From: Prevotellaceae bacterium
GTDB taxonomy: Bacteria > Bacteroidota > Bacteroidia > Bacteroidales > UBA932
Reading direction: 5' to 3'
DNA: 7,033 nucleotides
Assembly: GCA_031259655.1 (NCBI GenBank)
Contig: JAIRLF010000082.1
Span: 1-7,033, forward strand
In this document: positions 1 to 5,871 of the stretch, piece by piece
Position numbering within the stretch: the stretch's first letter is position 1
How the letters are laid out: every line of letters starts with the position of its first letter
Translations under genes and position numbers: made by a program
The notes under the pieces: generated by a model
Told to the model about the DNA's origin: nothing
Database searches by the model: none
Seen by the model: the letters and a program-made list of their open reading frames with translations, nothing else

Positions 1-2
1 TA

Positions 3-128
3 TTGCCGGGAACGTTTTTTGTCGATGAACTTACAAATAAATTATATATGATACGTATTATTGAAGGAGAAGACAATGAAATTTATGCAGTAACATCTTA
101 TTTGTTGGATAACAAAAAAATGAAATGA
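3..128 (+). CDS. 3' end of an unidentified CDS (5' truncated by window edge)
   Basis: An open frame runs from the window edge to a TGA at 126-128, giving 41 residues that begin LPGTFFVDEL and end LLDNKKMK. The start lies outside the window. I recognise no domain. The stop overlaps the ATG of the next small ORF as ATGA (125-128), which is typical of genes read on one transcript. An A7 run (114-120) sits just before the stop, so a frameshift here is conceivable. However, the next frame is closed upstream by a TAA at 110-112, which makes two separate ORFs more likely. The evidence that this is coding is only its open frame, its plausible composition and the overlap. Confidence 0.45.
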   Translation: MPGTFFVDELTNKLYMIRIIEGEDNEIYAVTSYLLDNKKMK

Positions 129-250
129 AACAAATCATTACAGTATTGTTTTTTATAATGTATCCCATTTTCGGACAACAAATTGCGGGATTAAAAGTAA
201 TTGCCAAGTTCGTTATTGAGATGAAATATTTGTGGATGTGTAATATATGA
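125..250 (+). CDS. small ORF (41 aa) with signal-peptide-like N-terminus
   Basis: ATG at 125 opens a 41-codon frame ending in TGA at 248-250. It starts MKQIITVLFFIMYPIFGQQ: a positive residue, a hydrophobic stretch of about 12 residues, then a small/polar FGQQ site. This resembles a Bacteroidota Sec signal peptide. The remaining 22 or so residues (ending MKYLWMCNI) show no domain. Both ends overlap their neighbours as ATGA: the start with the stop of the upstream CDS, the stop with the ATG of rlmD. It could be a genuine small exported peptide, a translational-coupling leader for rlmD, or the truncated remnant of a larger secreted protein. The sequence alone does not decide between these. Confidence 0.4.
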   Translation: MKQIITVLFFIMYPIFGQQIAGLKVIAKFVIEMKYLWMCNI

Positions 251-1641
251 AGATATCGAACCTCGAAAACATCGAAATCACCGGTTTGGCAGCAGGTGGT
301 AAAGCCCTTGCCAAAGTCGGCGAGATGGTGGTTTTTGTAGAAGACGCTATTCCGGGCGACATTGTGAACATGCGAATTATTCGCAAAAAAAATTATGCCG
401 AAGGTCGTGTTACCAAGATAGTTCGCCCTTCGCCAATCTCGCAGGAACCGTTCTGCGCACATTTCAACGATTGCGGAGGATGTGTGAGCCAAAGGATTCC
501 GTACTGCGAACAACTGAAATACAAGGAACAACAGGTACGCGACCAGTTAGAACGAATAGGCGGACTGAAAACGCCTTTGGTGCGGACTATTTTGCCCTCG
601 GAAAAGACGGTTTTCTACAGAAACAAACTGGAATTTACTTTTTCGCAGAAAAGATGGTTAACTGTTTCGGAAATAGGTAACGAACATGATATCGACACTA
701 ATGCGCTTGGATTTCATGTCTCGGGACGTTTCGATAAAGTGCTTGATATAGAGAAATGCTGGTTGCAAAAATCGCCTTCAAACGAAATCCGAATGCAAGC
801 CAAAGCATTTGCTTTAGATAAGAAATACGATTTTTTTGACATCAAAAATAAAACCGGTTTGTTGAGGAATTTGATTATCAGAACATCTACAACAAACGAA
901 CTTATGGTTACGGTAATATTCGGATGCCATGACGAAGAAAAACAAATGCCTTTCATGGAAATGCTGAAACAGTGTTTCGACATCACTTCGCTGAATTATG
1001 TCATTAATACAAAGGGAAATGACAGTATCAACGACTTGGATGTGGTTTGTTATTCGGGAAAACCATATATCGAAGAAAAAATGGAAGATTTGATTTTCCG
1101 TATCGGTCCGAAATCGTTTTATCAAACAAATTCGGAACAGGCATATAATCTGTACGATATTGTCAGGAAATACGCCAAACTTACAGGCGTCGAAACAGTT
1201 TACGATTTATATACCGGCACGGGAACTATTGCCGTCTTTCTTGCCGGACACTCGAAGAAAGTCGTTGGAATAGAGTGCGTTCCCGAAGCAATAGAAGACG
1301 CTAAAATAAATTCGTCGATAAACAAAACAAACAATACTTTGTTCTATACGGGAGACATGAAAGATGTGCTGACCCATGAATTTATTCAAATTAACGGCGC
1401 GCCGAACGTGGTTATACTCGACCCGCCAAGGGCAGGATTACATCCGTCTATTCCGAAAATATTGATGGACGCTGCCCCTGAAAAAATAATATATGTCAGC
1501 TGCAATCCGGCTACACAGGCAAGAGATATCGCTATGCTTGCCGAACAATATGAATTTGTTGAATGTCAACCCGTTGACATGTTTCCGCATACTCATCATG
1601 TGGAGAATATTTCGATTTTAAGAAAATTTCACACTTTTTAA
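247..1641 (+). CDS. rlmD: 23S rRNA (uracil-5-)-methyltransferase, RlmD/RumA type
   Basis: SAM-dependent cytoplasmic enzyme that makes 5-methyluridine in 23S rRNA (position U1939 in E. coli RlmD). The 464 residues hold the family layout. An N-terminal TRAM-like RNA-binding domain covers about 1-60. Four candidate [4Fe-4S] cysteines follow: C70, C76, C79 (CGGC motif) and the distant C171. FYQTN lies at 291-295. The SAM-binding glycine loop DLYTGTGT starts at 320, with acidic E343. DPPR is at 392-395. The nucleophile C419 sits in SCNP, and E453 in the HVE motif is the likely general base. Spacing matches E. coli RumA closely. The 247 ATG gives a normal TRAM start and overlaps the preceding ORF's stop by 4 bases. 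No clear TAnnTTTG promoter is seen directly upstream, so it may be expressed from an upstream promoter. The exact target uridine is inferred; RlmC/RlmCD-like specificity cannot be excluded. Confidence 0.93.
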   Translation: MKISNLENIEITGLAAGGKALAKVGEMVVFVEDAIPGDIVNMRIIRKKNYAEGRVTKIVRPSPISQEPFCAHFNDCGGCVSQRIPYCEQLKYKEQQVRDQLERIGGLKTPLVRTILPSEKTVFYRNKLEFTFSQKRWLTVSEIGNEHDIDTNALGFHVSGRFDKVLDIEKCWLQKSPSNEIRMQAKAFALDKKYDFFDIKNKTGLLRNLIIRTSTTNELMVTVIFGCHDEEKQMPFMEMLKQCFDITSLNYVINTKGNDSINDLDVVCYSGKPYIEEKMEDLIFRIGPKSFYQTNSEQAYNLYDIVRKYAKLTGVETVYDLYTGTGTIAVFLAGHSKKVVGIECVPEAIEDAKINSSINKTNNTLFYTGDMKDVLTHEFIQINGAPNVVILDPPRAGLHPSIPKILMDAAPEKIIYVSCNPATQARDIAMLAEQYEFVECQPVDMFPHTHHVENISILRKFHTF

Positions 1642-1664
1642 GAATCAAAACATTCATTTATACT

Positions 1665-1672
1665 TATCTTTG
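1665..1672 (+). promoter_or_regulatory. Bacteroidota -7 promoter element for the TSP3/OmpA-like gene
   Basis: TATCTTTG matches the Bacteroides sigma-ABfr -7 consensus TAnnTTTG exactly and is followed by CA. It lies 30 bases before the ATG at 1702, so transcription would begin around 1678-1682 with a short leader of about 20 bases. The -33 element is poor: only T-rich sequence in the last codons of rlmD (about 1634-1641). The same ten-base core occurs on the minus strand at 4279-4288. Confidence 0.6.
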
Positions 1673-1701
1673 CAGGAAATAAATTGCGTATAAAAAGAGA
1701 T

Positions 1702-2781
1702 ATGAGACTGATTTGTAGTATATTAATGATTTTAATGCTGTATGGAAGAACTGCATTTGCAGCTTCTGACGAAGACCCTATAGCCTCGAAAAAGGCGAAA
1801 AAGAATATTACCGCAATAGCAAAAGTTGCAGACAGTGATAATGATAATATCCCGGACGATGAGGATGACTGTCCCAATATTCCCGGTCTTGCAGCAACAA
1901 AAGGCTGCCCCGATAGCGATAGCGACGGTATTCCCGACCATTTGGACGATTGTCCGACCGTTGCGGGAATTGCGCAGTTCAAAGGTTGTCCCGATACCGA
2001 CCTCGACGGTATCCCCGACAATAGAGATGTATGCCCGTACGAAGCAGGTCCAGCTTCGAACAACGGATGCCCTGTATCTGAGAAAAAAGCAGAAAACTAT
2101 GTCGCGAAAGGAACAAGAGTGATAGATACTATCAATCTTGACGAAGAACGAGATATGCAGATTATGCGCTACGAACGATATGTTGCCGAACAGGAGCTTA
2201 AACGACAGGAGTATATCGAGCGACTTGCGTATAACAATGCCGTAACTTCCGCCGAAACGCCGACAGAAGACGCGAGAAAACCGGTCGTTGCCGAAAAGGT
2301 CGCCGAAAATATCGCCGAAGTAAATAATAAGACGGTAGAAAATGAGGTAAAAGAGGTAAAAGAGGAGATTGCGGTCGTTGATACTGCGCCGGCAAATCCA
2401 TTGACTACTCTTTCTACCGTGAAAATCGACAATGCAATGTATCTCAGTTACAAGCCCAAACTGGAAGCTCTTTTGAACAATATGAGATTTAAAGACGGAC
2501 GTGTAAGTTTTGTTGATGAGACAAAATTTTTCGACGCTTTGTCCGAATTAGCTTCATATTGTAATACATATCCAGAATGGAAATTAACTCTGCGCTGCTA
2601 TTCGAACGAAACAGATAATGCGTATGGAAATAAACAGTTGTTCTCTAACAGAGTACATGTGTTAAAACAAATTTTAATAGATGATTTACACGTTCAATCA
2701 AATCAATTGAACTTTGTAAACAGTATAAGTCGTACATCTGAAGTATCGAACTTTATTTCGTTGGAAATCGCAGTGAAATAA
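1702..2781 (+). CDS. secreted TSP3-repeat protein with divergent C-terminal OmpA-like domain
   Basis: Predicted envelope protein of 359 residues. I chose the ATG at 1702 rather than the in-frame TTG at 1684: it gives a clean signal peptide (1-20, cleavage after AFA), has AAGAGA just upstream and sits at a suitable distance from the promoter. Residues 43-124 are three thrombospondin type-3 repeats with an exact 27-residue period. Each carries a D-x-D-x-D calcium-type loop, DxCP and a closing GCP (C57/C69, C84/C96, C111/C123). Residues about 145-180 are charged and helical. Residues 181-230 are a Glu/Val/Lys-rich linker. Residues about 260-359 resemble an OmpA C-terminal domain: N310, L313 and R317 fit the N-x-x-L-S-x-x-R core, but N302 occupies the usual ligand-binding Asp position. 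There is no obvious N-terminal beta-barrel, so it is probably periplasmic or outer-membrane associated. A structural role at the envelope is inferred. Confidence 0.85.
   Translation: MRLICSILMILMLYGRTAFAASDEDPIASKKAKKNITAIAKVADSDNDNIPDDEDDCPNIPGLAATKGCPDSDSDGIPDHLDDCPTVAGIAQFKGCPDTDLDGIPDNRDVCPYEAGPASNNGCPVSEKKAENYVAKGTRVIDTINLDEERDMQIMRYERYVAEQELKRQEYIERLAYNNAVTSAETPTEDARKPVVAEKVAENIAEVNNKTVENEVKEVKEEIAVVDTAPANPLTTLSTVKIDNAMYLSYKPKLEALLNNMRFKDGRVSFVDETKFFDALSELASYCNTYPEWKLTLRCYSNETDNAYGNKQLFSNRVHVLKQILIDDLHVQSNQLNFVNSISRTSEVSNFISLEIAVK
1828..2073 (+). repeat. three tandem 81/84-bp TSP3 coding repeats
   Basis: This segment encodes repeats ending at GCP residues 70, 97 and 124 of the secreted protein, so units two and three are each 81 bases. 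The unit contains D-x-D-x-D-(G/N)-I-P-D, then D-x-C-P, then GCP. The DNA has diverged at synonymous positions, so these are old protein-level repeats rather than a recent DNA duplication. Confidence 0.8.
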
Positions 2782-2891
2782 TCTCGAATAGAATGTGAAC
2801 AGGTTTTGTTTAAACTATTGACTGACAGCAAATATTTTTTATGGGCGCGTCATAGCAATGAAGTGAGTCGCGTCGACATATCCTTCGAAAT
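2782..2891. other. convergent intergenic junction without a clear terminator
   Basis: This 110-base gap separates two genes whose 3' ends face each other. It contains a T-rich stretch (2833-2840), a short GTCG-CGT-CGAC palindrome (2867-2877) and the hexamer CGCGTC twice (2846-2851, 2869-2874). I found no long hairpin followed by a T-run on either strand and no ORF of note. Confidence 0.5.
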
Positions 2892-4223
2892 TCAAAATTC
2901 ATAATCTAAATCATTCATGTTTTCGACTTCGGTATTTTGTTCGTTATTAGCATTATAATCGACTGTCCGTTCTTCGAGTTTCTGGAAAAAGTTTTTCACA
3001 AAAAGCGTTTTCTTTTCGTTGAAAGGTTCGTTTTTCAAGCGGAAACTGTTATATACGGTATGGACATAGTCGAGATGTAATTCGTCGTACAGGACTTGTT
3101 TCAGTGTAGGAATTTGTTCGATATCAACCTCATAAAAGAAACTCAGTTTGTCCATACCCAAATATTTCAGGTCTTCGGAAGATAGATGCAGACGCTCGTA
3201 CAGGACGCGTCCTTCGGGAACGCTACTGCTAAGCAAGGGCAGGAGCGTGAGTACGAGGAGATTCTCTCCGTCTATTGTAAAAGCGAAATATCCTATTGTC
3301 TTTTCGCCATTTTCGACCGGCATGATGCAGGCAATGAGTTGCATACCGTTAGGAGCACGTACTATGCGCTGTACGAACATGAGCGAAAGAACGAAAAATT
3401 CGTTCCGCATGGTAGGATAAACCGTGTTGATGCGTTCTTTAAAGCGATGAATAGCATGCGATTGTATGTATATATTCAATAGTCTGTCGTGCTTGATGCC
3501 CGGGAATATTTTGCTTAATGCGATAGTCGCGCCTGTGTATGGTATACTTATATATTGTCCCGTGGCTACGCGAAAAGCTGTTCTTTCTTTATTTCGGTAT
3601 TTGAAACGTAGCGTTTGACATTCGTGCGTCGTGATGCGCACTACCTGCTGGAAACCTACTTTGCTTCTCATTATATGATGTCCGCCTAAATCCTGTCCGT
3701 AGATGCGGAAATTCGGCTGCGAAAGTATCATTAGCGACATTCTGATATATTCCGCTATAGTGTTCTGAATATGTGCGAAGAGTACCGTTTCGAATAATAT
3801 GTGCAGTCGGTCGACTATCTTGCGTTGCGAGGGCGACAAAGTCGCGACAAAACCATCTGTCGCGAAAATTAACATCATCGACTGTCCGACGATTATAATG
3901 TCCAGCCATGTAATCTCCAGTTTTTTATCGAAGTAAACGTTCTTCATGTGCATAATCAGTTCTTCCTGTACATAGCGGATATATTGTTTCGGCACTTTGT
4001 GCCCCGGCATGACCGAAATACGCGGAGGCGATACTATGATTCGAAACATATCCTGTTTTTGACGTTTGGTGAATGAATCAAACGCCGACGCATCTTCGCC
4101 TAAGGACTGTAAAATGCGACGAGCCACATCATAACACGACTTGAGATAAGTCGCAGAATGTTTGCTCAATACTGCTTTCTGATGATGTGTAACCTGCACT
4201 TTCTTTTTTTTCTTCTTTGACAC
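2892..4223 (-). CDS. hypothetical protein, 443 aa, family not recognised
   Basis: Function unknown. The only credible start is GTG at 4221-4223: the frame is closed by TAA 15 bases upstream, and the next Met is near residue 59. The N-terminus is strongly basic (six lysines at 3-8) and the C-terminus acidic (about 427-443). There is no signal peptide. One hydrophobic stretch (about 107-125) is too short and mixed to call a membrane helix with confidence, so the protein is probably cytoplasmic. The most distinctive local motif is SHAIHRFKER (255-264), a His/Arg-rich helix of the H-A-x-x-R-x-x-E-R kind that also appears in some small toxin-like nuclease families. That likeness is weak and is not used for a call. 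The second half (about 292-380) alternates strands and helices like a compact domain. It is transcribed alone, from its own promoter at 4281-4288. It is probably a lineage-restricted Bacteroidales protein. Confidence 0.8.
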   Translation of the reverse strand: MSKKKKKKVQVTHHQKAVLSKHSATYLKSCYDVARRILQSLGEDASAFDSFTKRQKQDMFRIIVSPPRISVMPGHKVPKQYIRYVQEELIMHMKNVYFDKKLEITWLDIIIVGQSMMLIFATDGFVATLSPSQRKIVDRLHILFETVLFAHIQNTIAEYIRMSLMILSQPNFRIYGQDLGGHHIMRSKVGFQQVVRITTHECQTLRFKYRNKERTAFRVATGQYISIPYTGATIALSKIFPGIKHDRLLNIYIQSHAIHRFKERINTVYPTMRNEFFVLSLMFVQRIVRAPNGMQLIACIMPVENGEKTIGYFAFTIDGENLLVLTLLPLLSSSVPEGRVLYERLHLSSEDLKYLGMDKLSFFYEVDIEQIPTLKQVLYDELHLDYVHTVYNSFRLKNEPFNEKKTLFVKNFFQKLEERTVDYNANNEQNTEVENMNDLDYEF

Positions 4224-4280
4224 GGCTATTTCTTTTTATGTTTAGACAATTCGTCATGTAATTTTTTTGAAATTAGTATG

Positions 4281-4288
4281 CAAAGATA
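4281..4288 (-). promoter_or_regulatory. Bacteroidota -7 promoter element for the 443-aa gene
   Basis: Read on the minus strand this is TATCTTTG followed by CA, an exact match to TAnnTTTG and identical to the core at 1665-1674. It lies 57 bases before the GTG start, giving a predicted leader of about 45-50 bases. Upstream sequence is T-rich (TTAGTTTTTAGTTTTTAATT), but a clear -33 TTTG is missing. Confidence 0.6.
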
Positions 4289-4402
4289 ATTAAAAACTAA
4301 AAACTAAGAGTAAAAGGGTTAAGAATAGCTGACGCCGGCTTGTTCTTTAACTCATTCTGTTCAAGTCTAAAATTCTGAAATTCTGCTCCTGTTATGGCGA
4401 GA

Positions 4403-4435
4403 GATTAAAAAAAATTAAAAAGATTAAAAAAAATT
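4403..4435. repeat. direct repeat of a 14-bp AT-rich element
   Basis: GATTAAAAAAAATT occurs at 4403-4416 and again, identical, at 4422-4435, so the two starts are 19 bases apart. The A-tracts could bend DNA or act as an UP-like element, but low complexity makes chance or slippage a fair explanation. Confidence 0.5.
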
Positions 4436-4513
4436 TCAACCATGATTAAACCTTTTTACTGCGAAGTCGTCATATATACAAATTGGTTTTTTCATAGGTT
4501 TAAGTTAGGTTAT

Positions 4514-4550
4514 GAGAGGCAGGACCCCCAAATCCCGCCTCTCTTTTTTT
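4514..4550 (+). terminator. strong intrinsic terminator, plus-strand orientation
   Basis: GAGAGGC (4514-4520) pairs perfectly with GCCTCTC (4537-4543), with a possible inner GG/CC pair, and is followed directly by seven T's (4544-4550). On the minus strand the hairpin is followed by ATAACC, which lacks a U-run, so it should work only for plus-strand transcription. No plus-strand gene precedes it nearby; the closest one ends at 2781. Confidence 0.7.
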
Positions 4551-4577
4551 ATATACATTTTATATTGATTGATTGAT

Positions 4578-4616
4578 AAAACGGCAGGGAAAAGTCTTTC
4601 AAATCCTGTCCGTTTT
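4578..4616 (-). terminator. hairpin downstream of sbcD, probable (bidirectional) terminator
   Basis: AAAACGG+CAGG (4578-4588) pairs with CCTG+CCGTTTT (4605-4616), with one bulged T at 4609. Read on the minus strand it begins 12 bases after the sbcD stop, and its 3' arm ends CCGTTTTATC, giving a short U4 tail. On the plus strand it is followed by GTTTTTTT, so it could also stop plus-strand transcription. Confidence 0.6.
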
Positions 4617-4628
4617 GTTTTTTTGTGA

Positions 4629-5858
4629 CTAATACAGGATTTCGTTTCTCAGTTCGCGTATTACGTTTTGGAGCAATTTGACAAGATTTTCGGGCATTTC
4701 TTCGTCATATTGGTTACGGAAAGCGATTCGAGCCACTTCCATTGGGTCGATTTCCTTCAGGTCGTCGTATTTTATTGTATTCAGGAGCGGTTCATCAGAG
4801 CCGGACTTGTTAGCAACGATACAGGCAAGCCGTACGGATTTACCTTTCAATGCATTTTCGATATGATAGCGGATTGAAGGTTCGGGTCCGGTCAGCAGCG
4901 CTTTGATTTCGAGATACGGCGACCGGGTTGTAATTTCCCCGTCAGGGAGTTTCGCAAGTTCGTCTAATACTGTGTATAAGGGTTTCGGCTCGACCGGCAC
5001 ACTCAACAATTCCACCGGAGGAGCAAAACTTATCCGTTCGATTGTTTCGACTTTGTTATTGTTGAATATCACAAGATTGACGCCCTGTTTATAGTTCTTT
5101 TCGGCGAACGACATCGGCAAAGGACTTCCGGCGTACTGAATATTGGAGTGTCCTGCAACCTTTTGACACCGGTGCAAATGCCCTAACGCAACGTATGCGA
5201 TATCGCGGTTTGCAAAAACATCTGTCGAAACACATTCCAGACCTCCGATTATCGCACGTTCAGAGCGGTCTTTTTCGGACAGATGAGCGCCCCTCGCCTG
5301 CAAATGCCCCGTAACAATGACCGCCTGCGCGGGCGTCTTCAGCTTCTCCAACTCCCCGTATAACTTCTCGTACATCAGTTCGATACCTTTGACATAACTC
5401 TCCGCCGGAGGATAATCGCCCTGATGCAGATACGGAACCGCCGCACACCAAGCCGCAATTTCCCCGTTTTTTACGATAGGGACCAACAAGTCGCGATAGT
5501 CGATTTCATCATCCTGTTGCCGTTTAATCATGCCTTTAACCGTGATGTTCATCTCTTCGAGCAAAGGGTTCGGCGCTTCGAGACGCGCCGCCGAATCGTG
5601 ATTTCCTGCGATAATAATAATTTGGAGCAAAGGGTTTTCGGCGTTTATTTCGTGTAGAAATTTGTAGTAAATCTTTTGTGATTCAGCCGAAGGGTTGGGA
5701 CTGTCGAACACATCGCCGGCAATGAGTAAAGCGTCGGGTTGATGTTCTTTAACCTGCTTTTTCAGCCAGTCGAAGAAAAACAGATGCTCGTCTTTCCTGT
5801 CGTATCCATAAAAATTTTGACCGATATGCCAGTCTGCCGTATGAAAAATCTTCAACAT
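4629..5858 (-). CDS. sbcD: exonuclease subunit SbcD (Mre11-family nuclease)
   Basis: Nuclease subunit of the SbcCD (Mre11-Rad50 type) complex, which with the ATPase SbcC opens DNA hairpins and processes double-strand ends in the cytoplasm. The 409 residues carry all the metallophosphoesterase metal-site motifs in order: TADWHIG (D9, H11), AGDVFD (D49), GNHD (86-88), the VTGHL histidine (H185) and GHLHR (H227, H229), followed by a GSPLPMSF segment. The C-terminal part (about 280-409) is the capping and SbcC-interaction region. The length is typical. ATG at 5856-5858 is preceded by AAGAAG and lies 13 bases after the stop of the clostripain-like gene, so the two are probably co-transcribed. SbcC is not encoded downstream: a hairpin and a 405-base gap follow instead. 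A functional complex would need sbcC elsewhere in the genome. Confidence 0.94.
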   Translation of the reverse strand: MLKIFHTADWHIGQNFYGYDRKDEHLFFFDWLKKQVKEHQPDALLIAGDVFDSPNPSAESQKIYYKFLHEINAENPLLQIIIIAGNHDSAARLEAPNPLLEEMNITVKGMIKRQQDDEIDYRDLLVPIVKNGEIAAWCAAVPYLHQGDYPPAESYVKGIELMYEKLYGELEKLKTPAQAVIVTGHLQARGAHLSEKDRSERAIIGGLECVSTDVFANRDIAYVALGHLHRCQKVAGHSNIQYAGSPLPMSFAEKNYKQGVNLVIFNNNKVETIERISFAPPVELLSVPVEPKPLYTVLDELAKLPDGEITTRSPYLEIKALLTGPEPSIRYHIENALKGKSVRLACIVANKSGSDEPLLNTIKYDDLKEIDPMEVARIAFRNQYDEEMPENLVKLLQNVIRELRNEILY

Positions 5859-5871
5859 TACTTCTTATTAA

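Larger units (their letters stand above)
4224..4628. other. 405-base intergenic region
   Basis: It lies upstream of the 443-aa gene and downstream of sbcD. Contents: the minus-strand promoter (4281-4288), a tandem 8-mer AAATTCTG (4370-4385), two copies of an AT-rich 14-mer (4403-4435), a plus-strand terminator hairpin (4514-4550), three GATT units (4567-4577) and an sbcD-proximal hairpin (4578-4616). One 44-codon plus-strand frame (4442-4576) exists but reads through the terminator hairpin. No tRNA or recognised RNA family was seen. Confidence 0.6.

Noticed and set aside
58..531. 157-aa minus-strand ORF at the left edge
   Set aside because: It overlaps the well-supported rlmD start and the ATGA-linked small ORFs, shows no domain, and has the odd Cys/His/Phe-rich composition of an antisense frame.
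1638..2063. 141-aa minus-strand ORF opposite the TSP3 region
   Set aside because: Its Ser/Gly/Pro-rich repeats are the antisense reading of the TSP3 repeats. The plus-strand protein has a signal peptide, a promoter and recognisable domains.
2841..2877. CGCGTC direct repeats and the GTCGCGTCGAC palindrome as a possible site-specific recombination or operator site
   Set aside because: The elements are very short, unaccompanied by any recombinase or regulator gene, and well within chance expectation.
4514..4543. 7-bp stem with an AAATCCC-containing arm that recalls a tRNA acceptor/T-arm
   Set aside because: Only 16 bases separate the arms, so no cloverleaf is possible. It is a simple terminator hairpin.
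4442..4576. 44-codon plus-strand ORF (starts MIKPFYCEVV) across the intergenic gap
   Set aside because: It reads straight through the 4514-4550 terminator hairpin and T-run, has no ribosome binding site and has no plus-strand gene downstream to serve as a leader for. It is probably a chance frame in AT-rich DNA.
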